From NCBI GenBank assembly GCA_037893225.1, contig JAZGUH010000706.1, positions 248,001 through 312,000 of the forward strand: a stretch of DNA of 64,000 nt. Direction: 5' to 3'. The DNA is from Hippasteria phrygiana (Eukaryota > Echinodermata > Asteroidea > Valvatida > Goniasteridae). A program made the position numbers and the translations under genes. Position 1 is the stretch's first letter, and each line of letters begins with the position of its first letter. Positions 37,053 through 50,238 of the stretch are shown piece by piece. A model generated the notes under the pieces. The model was not told the DNA's origin. It saw only the letters and a list, made by a program, of their open reading frames with translations, and ran no database searches.

Positions 37053-40000
37053 ATGAAATATCAACCAAATTCAGTAATTTTGACATGTATGGATAGCTTA
37101 GATCTGGCGCTACATGTTGCAATTATCGGCGGCTTCTTAGAGTTAACACTTGTGGAGAAAATTCAAACCTCGCAATGTTTATTTTCTTCCCGGCCACCAT
37201 CTGTGTGCAGATTACCTCTTATTTATTGCTCCATGCCTGTCAAATTCCCTGGGGTATGGACTTGCTTTACTCATTCATAATTGCATGAAATATCAACCAA
37301 ATTCAGTAATTTTGACATGTATGGATAGCTTAGATCTGGCGCTACATGTTGCAATTATCGACGGCTTCTTAGAATTAACACTTGTGGAGAAAATTCAAAC
37401 CTCGCAATGTTTATTTTCTTCCCGGCCACGATCTGTGTGCAGATTATCTTTTATTTATTGCTCCATGCCTGTTAAATTCCCTGGGGTATGGACTTGCTTT
37501 ACTCATTCATAATTGCATGAAATATCAACCAAATTCAGTAATTTTGACATGTATGGATAGCTTAGATCTGGCGCTACATGTTGCAATTATCGGCGGCTTC
37601 TTAGAGTTAAAACTTGTGGAGAAAATTCAAACCTCGCAATGTTTATTTCCTTTCCGGCCAACATCTGTGTACATGTTACCGTCTATTTATTGCTCCATGC
37701 CTGTCAAATTCCCTAGGGTATGACTTGCTTTACTCATTCATAATTGCATGAAATATAAACCAAATACAGTAATTTTGACATGTATGGATAGCTTAGATCT
37801 GGCGCTACATGTTGCAATTATCGGCGGCTTCTTAGAGTTAACACTTGTGGAGAAAATTCAAACCTCGCAATGTTTATTTTCTTCCCGGCCACCATCTGTG
37901 TGCAGATTACCTCTTATTTATTGCTCCATGCATGTCAAATTCCCTGGGGTATGGACTTGCTTTACTCATTCATAATTGCATGAAATATCAACCAAATTCA
38001 GTAATTTTGACATGTATGGATAGCTTAGATCTGGCGCTATGTTGCAATTATCGGCGGCTTCTTAGAGTAAAAACTTGTGGAGAAAATTCAAACCTCGCAA
38101 TGTTTATTTTCTTTCCGGCCAACATCTGTGTGCATATTACCTTCTATTTATTGCTCCATGCCTGTCAAATTCCCTGGGGTATGACTTGCTTTACTCATTC
38201 ATAATTGCATGAAATATAAACCAAATTCAGTAATTTTGACATGTATGGATAGCTTAGATCTGGCGCTACATGTTGCAATTATCGGCGGCTTCTTAGAGTT
38301 AAAACTTGTGGAGAAAATTCAAACCTCGCAATGTTTATTTTCTTTCCGGCCAACATCTGTGTACATGTTACCGTCTATTTATTGCTCCATGCCTGTCAAA
38401 TTCCCTAGGGTATGACTTGCTTTACTCATTCATAATTGCATGAAATATAAACCAAATACAGTAATTTTGACATGTATGGATAGCTTAGATCTGGCGCTAC
38501 ATGTTGCAATTATCGGCGGCTTCTTAGAGTTAAAACTTGTGGAGAAAATTCAAACCTCGCAATGTTTATTTTCTTTTCGGCCAACATCTGTGTACATGTT
38601 ACCGTCTATTTATTGCTCCATGCATGTCAAATTCCCTAGGGTATGACTTGCTTTACTCATTCATAATTGCATGAAATATCAACCAAATTCAGTAATTTTG
38701 ACATGTATGGATAGCTTAGATCTGGCGCTACATGTTGCAATTATCGGCGGCTTCTTAGAGTTAAAACTTGTGGAGAAAATTCAAACCTCGCAATGTTTAT
38801 TTTCTTTCCGGCCACCATCTGTGTGCAGATTACCTCTTATTTATTGCTCCATGCCTGTCAAATTCCCTGGGGTATGGACTTGCTTTACTCATTCATAATT
38901 GCATGAAATATCAACCAAATTCAGTAATTTTGACATGTTTGGATAGCTTAGATCTGGCGCTACATGTTGCAATTATCGGCGGCTTCTTAGAGTTAAAACT
39001 TGTGGAGAAAATTCAAACCTCGCAATGTTTATTTTCTTTCCGGCCAACATCTGTGTACATGTTACCGTCTATTTATTGCTCCATGCCTGTCAAATTCCCT
39101 CGGGTATGACTTGCTTTACTCATTCATAATTGCATGAAATATAAACCAAATTCAGTAATTTTGACATGTATGGATAGCTTAGATCTGGCGCTACATGTTG
39201 CAATTATCGGCGGCTTCTTAGAGTTAACACTTGTGGAGAAAATTCAAACCTCGCAATGTTTATTTTCTTCCCGGCCACGATCTGTGTGCAGATTATCTTT
39301 TATTTATTGCTCCATGCCTGTTAAATTCCCTGGGGTATGGACTTGCTTTACTCATTCATAATTGCATGAAATATCAACCAAATTCAGTAATTTTGACATG
39401 TATGGATAGCTTAGATCTGGCGCTACATGTTGCAATTATCGGCGGCTTCTTAGAGTTAAAACTTGTGGAGAAAATTCAAACCTCGCAATGTTTATTTTCT
39501 TTCCGGCCAACATCTGTGTACATGTTACCGTCTATTTATTGCTCCATGCCTGTCAAATTCCCTAGGGTATGACTTGCTTTACTCATTCATAATTGCATGA
39601 AATATAAACCAAATACAGTAATTTTGACATGTATGGATAGCTTAGATCTGGCGCTACATGTTTCAATTATCGGCGGCTTCTTAGAGTTAAAACTTGTGGA
39701 GAAAATTCAAACCTCGCAATGTTTATTTTCTTTCCGGCCAACATCTGTGTACATGTTACCGTCTATTTATTGCTCCATGCATGTCAAATTCCCTAGGGTA
39801 TGACTTGCTTTACTCATTCATAATTGCATGAAATATCAACCAAATTCAGTAATTTTGACATGTATGGATAGCTTAGATCTGGCGCTACATGTTGCAATTA
39901 TCGGCGGCTTCTTAGAGTTAAAACTTGTGGAGAAAATTCAAACCTCGCAATGTTTATTTTCTTTCCGGCCACCATCTGTGTGCAGATTACCTCTTATTTA

Positions 40001-43000
40001 TTGCTCCATGCCTGTCAAATTCCCTAGGGTATGACTTGCTTTACTCATTCATAATTGCATGAAATATAAACCAAATTCAGTAATTTTGACATGTATGGAT
40101 AGCTTAGATCTGGCGCTACATGTTGCAATTATCGGCGGCTTCTTAGAGTTAACACTTGTGGAGAAAATTCAAACCTCGCAATGTTTATTTTCTTCCCGGC
40201 CACGATCTGTGTGCAGATTATCTTTTATTTATTGCTCCATGCCTGTCAAATTCCCTGGGGTATGACTTGCTTTACTCATTCATAATTGCATGAAATATAA
40301 ACCAAATTCAGTAATTTTGACATGTATGGATAGCTTAGATCTGGCGCTACATGTTGCAATTATCGGCGGCTTCTTAGAGTTAAAACTTGTGGAGAAAATT
40401 CAAACCTCGCAATGTTTATTTTCTTTCCGGCCAACATCTGTGTACATGTTACCGTCTATTTATTGCTCCATGCCTGTCAAATTCCCTAGGGTATGACTTG
40501 CTTTACTCATTCATAATTGCATAAAAAATATAAACCAAATACAGTAATTTTGACATGTATGGATAGCTTAGATCTGGCGCTACATGTTGCAATTATCGGC
40601 GGCTTCTTAGAGTTAAAACTTGTGGAGAAAATTCAAACCTCGCAATGTTTATTTTCTTTCCGGCCAACATCTGTGTACATGTTACCGTCTATTTATTGCT
40701 CCATGCATGTCAAATTCCCTAGGGTATGACTTGCTTTACTCATTCATAATTGCATGAAATATCAACCAAATTCAGTAATTTTGACATGTATGGATAGCTT
40801 AGATCTGGCGCTACATGTTGCAATTATCGGCGGCTTCTTAGAGTTAAAACTTGTGGAGAAAATTCAAACCTCGCAATGTTTATTTTCTTTCCGGCCACCA
40901 TCTGTGTGCAGATTACCTCTTATTTATTGCTCCATGCCTGTCAAATTCCCTGGGGTATGGACTTGCTTTACTCATTCATAATTGCATGAAATATCAACCA
41001 AATTCAGTAATTTTGACATGTTTGGATAGCTTAGATCTGGCGCTACATGTTGCAATTATCGGCGGCTTCTTAGAGTTAAAACTTGTGGAGAAAATTCAAA
41101 CCTCGCAATGTTTATTTTCTTTCCGGCCAACATCTGTGTACATGTTACCGTCTATTTATTGCTCCATGCCTGTCAAATTCCCTAGGGTATGACTTGCTTT
41201 ACTCATTCATAATTGCATGAAATATAAACCAAATTCAGTAATTTTGACATGTATGGATAGCTTAGATCTGGCGCTACATGTTGCAATTATCGGCGGCTTC
41301 TTAGAGTTAACACTTGTGGAGAAAATTCAAACCTCGCAATGTTTATTTTCTTCCCGGCCACGATCTGTGTGCAGATTATCTTTTATTTATTGCTCCATGC
41401 CTGTTAAATTCCCTGGGGTATGACTTGCTTTACTCATTCATAATTGCATGAAATATAAACCAAATACAGTAATTTTGACATGTATGGATAGCTTAGATCT
41501 GGCGCTACATGTTGCAATTATCGGCGGCTTCTTAGAGTTAAAACTTGTGGAGAAAATTCAAACCTCGCAATGTTTATTTTCTTTCCGGCCAACATCTGTG
41601 TACATGTTACCGTCTATTTATTGCTCCATGCATGTCAAATTCCCTAGGGTATGACTTGCTTTACTCATTCATAATTGCATGAAATATCAACCAAATTCAG
41701 TAATTTTGACATGTATGGATAGCTTAGATCTGGCGCTACATGTTGCAATTATCGGCGGCTTCTTAGAGTTAACACTTGTGGAGAAAATTCAAACCTCGCA
41801 ATGTTTATTTTCTTCCCGGCCACCATCTGTGTGCAGATTACCTCTTATTTATTGCTCCATGCCTGTCAAATTCCCTGGGGTATGGACTTGCTTTACTCAT
41901 TCATAATTGCATGAAATATCAACCAAATTCAGTAATTTTGACATGTATGGATAGCTTAGATCTGGCGCTACATGTTGCAATTATCGACGGCTTCTTAGAA
42001 TTAACACTTGTGGAGAAAATTCAAACCTCGCAATGTTTATTTTCTTCCCGGCCACGATCTGTGTGCAGATTATCTTTTATTTATTGCTCCATGCCTGTTA
42101 AATTCCCTGGGGTATGGACTTGCTTTACTCATTCATAATTGCATGAAATATCAACCAAATTCAGTAATTTTGACATGTATGGATAGCTTAGATCTGGCGC
42201 TACATGTTGCAATTATCGGCGGCTTCTTAGAGTTAAAACTTGTGGAGAAAATTCAAACCTCGCAATGTTTATTTCCTTTCCGGCCAACATCTGTGTACAT
42301 GTTACCGTCTATTTATTGCTCCATGCCTGTCAAATTCCCTAGGGTATGACTTGCTTTACTCATTCATAATTGCATGAAATATAAACCAAATACAGTAATT
42401 TTGACATGTATGGATAGCTTAGATCTGGCGCTACATGTTGCAATTATCGGCGGCTTCTTAGAGTTAACACTTGTGGAGAAAATTCAAACCTCGCAATGTT
42501 TATTTTCTTCCCGGCCACCATCTGTGTGCAGATTACCTCTTATTTATTGCTCCATGCATGTCAAATTCCCTGGGGTATGGACTTGCTTTACTCATTCATA
42601 ATTGCATGAAATATCAACCAAATTCAGTAATTTTGACATGTATGGATAGCTTAGATCTGGCGCTATGTTGCAATTATCGGCGGCTTCTTAGAGTAAAAAC
42701 TTGTGGAGAAAATTCAAACCTCGCAATGTTTATTTTCTTTCCGGCCAACATCTGTGTGCATATTACCTTCTATTTATTGCTCCATGCCTGTCAAATTCCC
42801 TGGGGTATGACTTGCTTTACTCATTCATAATTGCATGAAATATAAACCAAATTCAGTAATTTTGACATGTATGGATAGCTTAGATCTGGCGCTACATGTT
42901 GCAATTATCGGCGGCTTCTTAGAGTTAAAACTTGTGGAGAAAATTCAAACCTCGCAATGTTTATTTTCTTTCCGGCCAACATCTGTGTACATGTTACCGT

Positions 43001-45842
43001 CTATTTATTGCTCCATGCCTGTCAAATTCCCTAGGGTATGACTTGCTTTACTCATTCATAATTGCATGAAATATAAACCAAATACAGTAATTTTGACATG
43101 TATGGATAGCTTAGATCTGGCGCTACATGTTGCAATTATCGGCGGCTTCTTAGAGTTAAAACTTGTGGAGAAAATTCAAACCTCGCAATGTTTATTTTCT
43201 TTTCGGCCAACATCTGTGTACATGTTACCGTCTATTTATTGCTCCATGCATGTCAAATTCCCTAGGGTATGACTTGCTTTACTCATTCATAATTGCATGA
43301 AATATCAACCAAATTCAGTAATTTTGACATGTATGGATAGCTTAGATCTGGCGCTACATGTTGCAATTATCGGCGGCTTCTTAGAGTTAAAACTTGTGGA
43401 GAAAATTCAAACCTCGCAATGTTTATTTTCTTTCCGGCCACCATCTGTGTGCAGATTACCTCTTATTTATTGCTCCATGCCTGTCAAATTCCCTGGGGTA
43501 TGGACTTGCTTTACTCATTCATAATTGCATGAAATATCAACCAAATTCAGTAATTTTGACATGTTTGGATAGCTTAGATCTGGCGCTACATGTTGCAATT
43601 ATCGGCGGCTTCTTAGAGTTAAAACTTGTGGAGAAAATTCAAACCTCGCAATGTTTATTTTCTTTCCGGCCAACATCTGTGTACATGTTACCGTCTATTT
43701 ATTGCTCCATGCCTGTCAAATTCCCTCGGGTATGACTTGCTTTACTCATTCATAATTGCATGAAATATAAACCAAATTCAGTAATTTTGACATGTATGGA
43801 TAGCTTAGATCTGGCGCTACATGTTGCAATTATCGGCGGCTTCTTAGAGTTAACACTTGTGGAGAAAATTCAAACCTCGCAATGTTTATTTTCTTCCCGG
43901 CCACGATCTGTGTGCAGATTATCTTTTATTTATTGCTCCATGCCTGTTAAATTCCCTGGGGTATGGACTTGCTTTACTCATTCATAATTGCATGAAATAT
44001 CAACCAAATTCAGTAATTTTGACATGTATGGATAGCTTAGATCTGGCGCTACATGTTGCAATTATCGGCGGCTTCTTAGAGTTAAAACTTGTGGAGAAAA
44101 TTCAAACCTCGCAATGTTTATTTTCTTTCCGGCCAACATCTGTGTACATGTTACCGTCTATTTATTGCTCCATGCCTGTCAAATTCCCTAGGGTATGACT
44201 TGCTTTACTCATTCATAATTGCATGAAATATAAACCAAATACAGTAATTTTGACATGTATGGATAGCTTAGATCTGGCGCTACATGTTTCAATTATCGGC
44301 GGCTTCTTAGAGTTAAAACTTGTGGAGAAAATTCAAACCTCGCAATGTTTATTTTCTTTCCGGCCAACATCTGTGTACATGTTACCGTCTATTTATTGCT
44401 CCATGCATGTCAAATTCCCTAGGGTATGACTTGCTTTACTCATTCATAATTGCATGAAATATCAACCAAATTCAGTAATTTTGACATGTATGGATAGCTT
44501 AGATCTGGCGCTACATGTTGCAATTATCGGCGGCTTCTTAGAGTTAAAACTTGTGGAGAAAATTCAAACCTCGCAATGTTTATTTTCTTTCCGGCCACCA
44601 TCTGTGTGCAGATTACCTCTTATTTATTGCTCCATGCCTGTCAAATTCCCTAGGGTATGACTTGCTTTACTCATTCATAATTGCATGAAATATAAACCAA
44701 ATTCAGTAATTTTGACATGTATGGATAGCTTAGATCTGGCGCTACATGTTGCAATTATCGGCGGCTTCTTAGAGTTAACACTTGTGGAGAAAATTCAAAC
44801 CTCGCAATGTTTATTTTCTTCCCGGCCACGATCTGTGTGCAGATTATCTTTTATTTATTGCTCCATGCCTGTCAAATTCCCTGGGGTATGACTTGCTTTA
44901 CTCATTCATAATTGCATGAAATATAAACCAAATTCAGTAATTTTGACATGTATGGATAGCTTAGATCTGGCGCTACATGTTGCAATTATCGGCGGCTTCT
45001 TAGAGTTAAAACTTGTGGAGAAAATTCAAACCTCGCAATGTTTATTTTCTTTCCGGCCAACATCTGTGTACATGTTACCGTCTATTTATTGCTCCATGCC
45101 TGTCAAATTCCCTAGGGTATGACTTGCTTTACTCATTCATAATTGCATAAAAAATATAAACCAAATACAGTAATTTTGACATGTATGGATAGCTTAGATC
45201 TGGCGCTACATGTTGCAATTATCGGCGGCTTCTTAGAGTTAAAACTTGTGGAGAAAATTCAAACCTCGCAATGTTTATTTTCTTTCCGGCCAACATCTGT
45301 GTACATGTTACCGTCTATTTATTGCTCCATGCATGTCAAATTCCCTAGGGTATGACTTGCTTTACTCATTCATAATTGCATGAAATATCAACCAAATTCA
45401 GTAATTTTGACATGTATGGATAGCTTAGATCTGGCGCTACATGTTGCAATTATCGGCGGCTTCTTAGAGTTAAAACTTGTGGAGAAAATTCAAACCTCGC
45501 AATGTTTATTTTCTTTCCGGCCACCATCTGTGTGCAGATTACCTCTTATTTATTGCTCCATGCCTGTCAAATTCCCTGGGGTATGGACTTGCTTTACTCA
45601 TTCATAATTGCATGAAATATCAACCAAATTCAGTAATTTTGACATGTTTGGATAGCTTAGATCTGGCGCTACATGTTGCAATTATCGGCGGCTTCTTAGA
45701 GTTAAAACTTGTGGAGAAAATTCAAACCTCGCAATGTTTATTTTCTTTCCGGCCAACATCTGTGTACATGTTACCGTCTATTTATTGCTCCATGCCTGTC
45801 AAATTCCCTAGGGTATGACTTGCTTTACTCATTCATAATTGC
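37053..45842. repeat. Near-identical 4626-bp tandem duplication
   Basis: Units 37053-41216 and 41679-45842 (4164 bp each) correspond monomer by monomer at an offset of 4626 bp. I noticed no difference between them. The copies share private marks: ATCGACGG and AGAATTAAC (37361 and 41987), TGTTTGG, CCCTCGGG (39101 and 43727), TTTCAATTAT, and the two-base insertion giving CATAAAAAATAT. The period is completed by E4-B in the first copy; the second continues with E-D. Confidence 0.93.
40521..40753. repeat. 233-bp monomer with A-tract insertion
   Basis: GCATGAAATAT is replaced by GCATAAAAAATAT, so the unit is two bases longer and the usual start marker is lost. The only other copy is at 45147, exactly 4626 bp downstream, so one event was copied by the block duplication. 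Otherwise this is a class B unit. Confidence 0.93.
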
Positions 45843-47230
45843 ATGAAATATAAACCAAATTCAGTAATTTTGACATGTATGGATAGCTTAGATCTGGCGC
45901 TACATGTTGCAATTATCGGCGGCTTCTTAGAGTTAACACTTGTGGAGAAAATTCAAACCTCGCAATGTTTATTTTCTTCCCGGCCACGATCTGTGTGCAG
46001 ATTATCTTTTATTTATTGCTCCATGCCTGTTAAATTCCCTGGGGTATGGACTTGCTTTACTCATTCATAATTGCATGAAATATCAACCAAATTCAGTAAT
46101 TTTGACATGTATGGATAGCTTAGATCTGGCGCTACATGTTGCAATTATCGGCGGCTTCTTAGAGTTAAAACTTGTGGAGAAAATTCAAACCTCGCAATGT
46201 TTATTTTCTTTCCGGCCAACATCTGTGTACATGTTACCGTCTATTTATTGCTCCATGCCTGTCAAATTCCCTAGGGTATGACATGCTTTACTCATTCATA
46301 ATTGCATGAAATATAAACCAAATACAGTAATTTTGACATGTATGGATAGCTTAGATCTGGCGCTACATGTTTCAATTATCGGCGGCTTCTTAGAGTTAAA
46401 ACTTGTGGAGAAAATTCAAACCTCGCAATGTTTATTTTCTTTCCGGCCAACATCTGTGTACATGTTACCGTCTATTTATTGCTCCATGCATGTCAAATTC
46501 CCTAGGGTATGACTTGCTTTACTCATTCATAATTGCATGAAATATCAACCAAATTCAGTAATTTTGACATGTATGGATAGCTTAGATCTGGCGCTACATG
46601 TTGCAATTATCGGCGGCTTCTTAGAGTTAAAACTTGTGGAGAAAATTCAAACCTCGCAATGTTTATTTTCTTTCCGGCCACCATCTGTGTGCAGATTACC
46701 TCTTATTTATTGCTCCATGCCTGTCAAATTCCCTAGGGTATGACTTGCTTTACTCATTCATAATTGCATGAAATATAAACCAAATTCAGTAATTTTGACA
46801 TGTATGGATAGCTTAGATCTGGCGCTACATGTTGCAATTATCGGCGGCTTCTTAGAGTTAAAACTTGTGGAGAAAATTCAAACCTCGCAATGTTTATTTT
46901 CTTCCCGGCCACGATCTGTGTGCAGATTATGTTTTATTTATTGCTCCATGCCTGTTAAATTCCCTGGGGTATGGACTTGCTTTACTCATTCATAATTGCA
47001 TGAAATATCAACCAAATTCAGTAATTTTGACATGTATGGATAGCTTAGATCTGGCGCTACATGTTGCAATTATCGGCGGCTTCTTAGAGTTAACACTTGT
47101 GGAGAAAATTCAAACCTCGCAATGTTTATTTTCTTTCCGGCCAACATCTGTGTACATGTTACCGTCTATTTATTGCTCCATGCATGTCAAATTCCCTAGG
47201 GTATGACTTGCTTTACTCATTCATAATTGC

Positions 47231-50200
47231 ATGAAATATCAACCAAATTCAGTAATTTTGACATGTATGGATAGCTTAGATCTGGCGCTACATGTTGCAA
47301 TTATCGGCGGCTTCTTAGAGTTAAAACTTGTGGAGAAAATTCAAACCTCGCAATGTTTATTTTCTTTCCGGCCACCATCTGTGTGCAGATTACCTCTTAT
47401 TTATTGCTCCATGCCTGTCAAATTCCCTGGGGTATGGACTTGCTTTACTCATTCATAATTGCATGAAATATCAACCAAATTCAGTAATTTTGACATGTAT
47501 GGATAGCTTAGATCTGGCGCTACATGTTGCAATTATCGGCGGCTTCTTAGAGTTAAAACTTGTGGAGAAAATTCAAACCTCGCAATGTTTATTTTCTTCC
47601 CGGCCACGATCTGTGTGCAGATTATGTTTTATTTATTGCTCCATGCCTGTTAAATTCCCTGGGGTATGGACTTGCTTTACTCATTCATAATTGCATGAAA
47701 TATCAACCAAATTCAGTAATTTTGACATGTATGGATAGCTTAGATCTGGCGCTACATGTTGCAATTATCGGCGGCTTCTTAGAGTTAAAACTTGTGGAGA
47801 AAATTCAAACCTCGCAATGTTTATTTTCTTTCCGGCCAACATCTGTGTACATGTTACCGTCTATTTATTGCTCCATGCCTGTCAAATTCCCTAGGGTATG
47901 ACTTGCTTTACTCATTCATAATTGCATGAAATATAAACCAAATACAGTAATTTTGACATGTATGGATAGCTTAGATCTGGCGCTACATGTTGCAATTATC
48001 GGCGGCTTCTTAGAGTTAAAACTTGTGGAGAAAATTCAAACCTCGCAATGTTTATTTTCTTTCCGGCCAACATCTGTGTACATGTTACCGTCTATTTATT
48101 GCTCCATGCCTGTCAAATTCCCTAGGGTATGACTTGCTTTACTCATTCATAATTGCATGAAATATAAACCAAATACAGTAATTTTGACATGTATGGATAG
48201 CTTAGATCTGGCGCTACATGTTGCAATTATCGGCGGCTTCTTAGAGTTAAAACTTGTGGAGAAAATTCAAACCTCGCAATGTTTATTTTCTTTCCGGCCA
48301 ACATCTGTGTACATGTTACCGTCTATTTATTGCTCCATGCCTGTCAAATTCCCTAGGGTATGACTTGCTTTACTCATTCATAATTGCATGAAATATAAAC
48401 CAAATACAGTAATTTTGACATGTATGGATAGCTTAGATCTGGCGCTACATGTTGCAATTATCGGCGGCTTCTTAGAGTTAAAACTTGTGGAGAAAATTCA
48501 AACCTCGCAATGTTTATTTTCTTTCCGGCCAACATCTGTGTACATGTTACCGTCTATTTATTGCTCCATGCATGTCAAATTCCCTAGGGTATGACTTGCT
48601 TTACTCATTCATAATTGCATGAAATATCAACCAAATTCAGTAATTTTGACATGTATGGATAGCTTAGATCTGGCGCTACATGTTGCAATTATCGGCGGCT
48701 TCTTAGAGTTAACACTTGTGGAGAAAATTCAAACCTCGCAATGTTTATTTTCTTCCCGGCCACCATCTGTGTGCAGATTACCTCTTATTTATTGCTCCAT
48801 GCCTGTCAAATTCCCTGGGGTATGGACTTGCTTTACTCATTCATAATTGCATGAAATATCAACCAAATTCAGTAATTTTGACATGTATGGATAGCTTAGA
48901 TCTGGCGCTACATGTTGCAATTATCGGCGGCTTCTTAGAGTTAACACTTGTGGAGAAAATTCAAACCTCGCAATGTTTATTTTCTTTCCGGCCAACATCT
49001 GTCTACATGTTACCGTCTATTTATTGCTCCATGCATGTCAAATTCCCTAGGGTATGACTTGCTTTACTCATTCATAATTGCATGAAATATCAACCAAATT
49101 CAGTAATTTTGACATGTATGGATAGCTTAGATCTGGCGCTACATGTTGCAATTATCGGCGGCTTCTTAGAGTTAAAACTTGTGGAGAAAATTCAAACCTC
49201 GCAATGTTTATTTTCTTTCCGGCCACCATCTGTGTGCAGATTACCTCTTATTTATTGCTCCATGCCTGTCAAATTCCCTGGGGTATGGACTTGCTTTACT
49301 CATTCATAATTGCATGAAATATCAACCAAATTCAGTAATTTTGACATGTATGGATAGCTTAGATCTGGCGCTACATGTTGCAATTATCGGCGGCTTCTTA
49401 GAGTTAAAACTTGTGGAGAAAATTCAAACCTCGCAATGTTTATTTTCTTTCCGGCCAACATCTGTGTACATGTTACCGTCTATTTATTGCTCCATGCCTG
49501 TCAAATTCCCTAGGGTATGACTTGCTTTACTCATTCATAATTGCATGAAATATAAACCAAATTCAGTAATTTTGACATGTATGGATAGCTTAGATCTGGC
49601 GCTACATGTTGCAATTATCGGCGGCTTCTTAGAGTTAACACTTGTGGAGAAAATTCAAACCTCGCAATGTTTATTTTCTTCCCGGCCACGATCTGTGTGC
49701 AGATTATCTTTTATTTATTGCTCCATGCCTGTTAAATTCCCTGGGGTATGGACTTGCTTTACTCATTCATAATTGCATGAAATATCAACCAAATTCAGTA
49801 ATTTTGACATGTATGGATAGCTTAGATCTGGCGCTACATGTTGCAATTATCGGCGGCTTCTTAGAGTTAAAACTTGTGGAGAAAATTCAAACCTCGCAAT
49901 GTTTATTTTCTTTCCGGCCAACATCTGTGTACATGTTACCGTCTATTTATTGCTCCATGCCTGTCAAATTCCCTAGGGTATGACTTGCTTTACTCATTCA
50001 TAATTGCATGAAATATAAACCAAAAACAGTAATTTTGACATGTATGGATAGCTTAGATCTGGCGCTACATGTTGCAATTATCGGCGGCTTCTTAGAGTTA
50101 AAACTTGTGGAGAAAATTCAAACCTCGCAATGTTTATTTTCTTTCCGGCCAACATCTGTGTACATGTTACCGTCTATTTATTGCTCCATGCCTGTCAAAT

Positions 50201-50238
50201 TCCCTGGGGTATGACTTGCTTTACTCATTCATAATTGC
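47231..50238. repeat. 13-monomer block, also present at 54632-57639
   Basis: C2-E5-D-A-A-B-C-T-C2-D-E-D-K occurs here and again 7401 bp downstream. The rare CTGTCTACATG (C at 49003 and 56404) and the E5 TTATGTTTT mark are shared. Flanking units differ (T before this copy and B before the other; B after this copy and A after the other), so the copied tract is bounded at monomer resolution. Confidence 0.9.
50008..50238. repeat. Class K monomer (A18)
   Basis: Class A with T-to-A at position 18, giving CCAAAAACAG. It is seen only in the last 14 kb: 50008, 50701, 51625, 54170, 57409, 58334, 59490, 61341, 62266 and the truncated unit at 63885. Copies at 58334, 59490 and 62266 carry CCTAGGG and the other complete ones CCTGGGG. 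It marks a lineage amplified only on this side of the window. Confidence 0.92.

Larger units (their letters stand above)
36822..47230. repeat. Zone 6: 20-mer HOR of 4626 bp with nested 9-mer (2083 bp)
   Basis: Starts and classes: 36822 B, 37053 C, 37285 E1, 37517 F, 37748 G, 37980 H, 38209 S, 38440 B, 38671 C2, 38903 D, 39134 E, 39366 D, 39597 B, 39828 C3, 40059 E4, 40290 S, 40521 B plus 2 bp, 40754 C2, 40986 D, 41217 E4, 41448 B, 41679 C, 41911 E1, 42143 F, 42374 G, 42606 H, 42835 S, 43066 B, 43297 C2, 43529 D, 43760 E, 43992 D, 44223 B, 44454 C3, 44685 E4, 44916 S, 45147 B plus 2 bp, 45380 C2, 45612 D, 45843 E, 46075 D, 46306 B, 46537 C3, 46768 E5, 47000 T. Units from 37053 recur 4626 bp later. 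C2-D-E-D-B-C3 at 43297 recurs 2083 bp later at 45380. Confidence 0.93.

Noticed and set aside
37053..45842. Certain assembly artefact
   Set aside because: Suspicious because of its near identity, but flanking units differ on both sides and the nested 9-mer shows ordered mutations, so it is kept as a real feature pending read-level checks.
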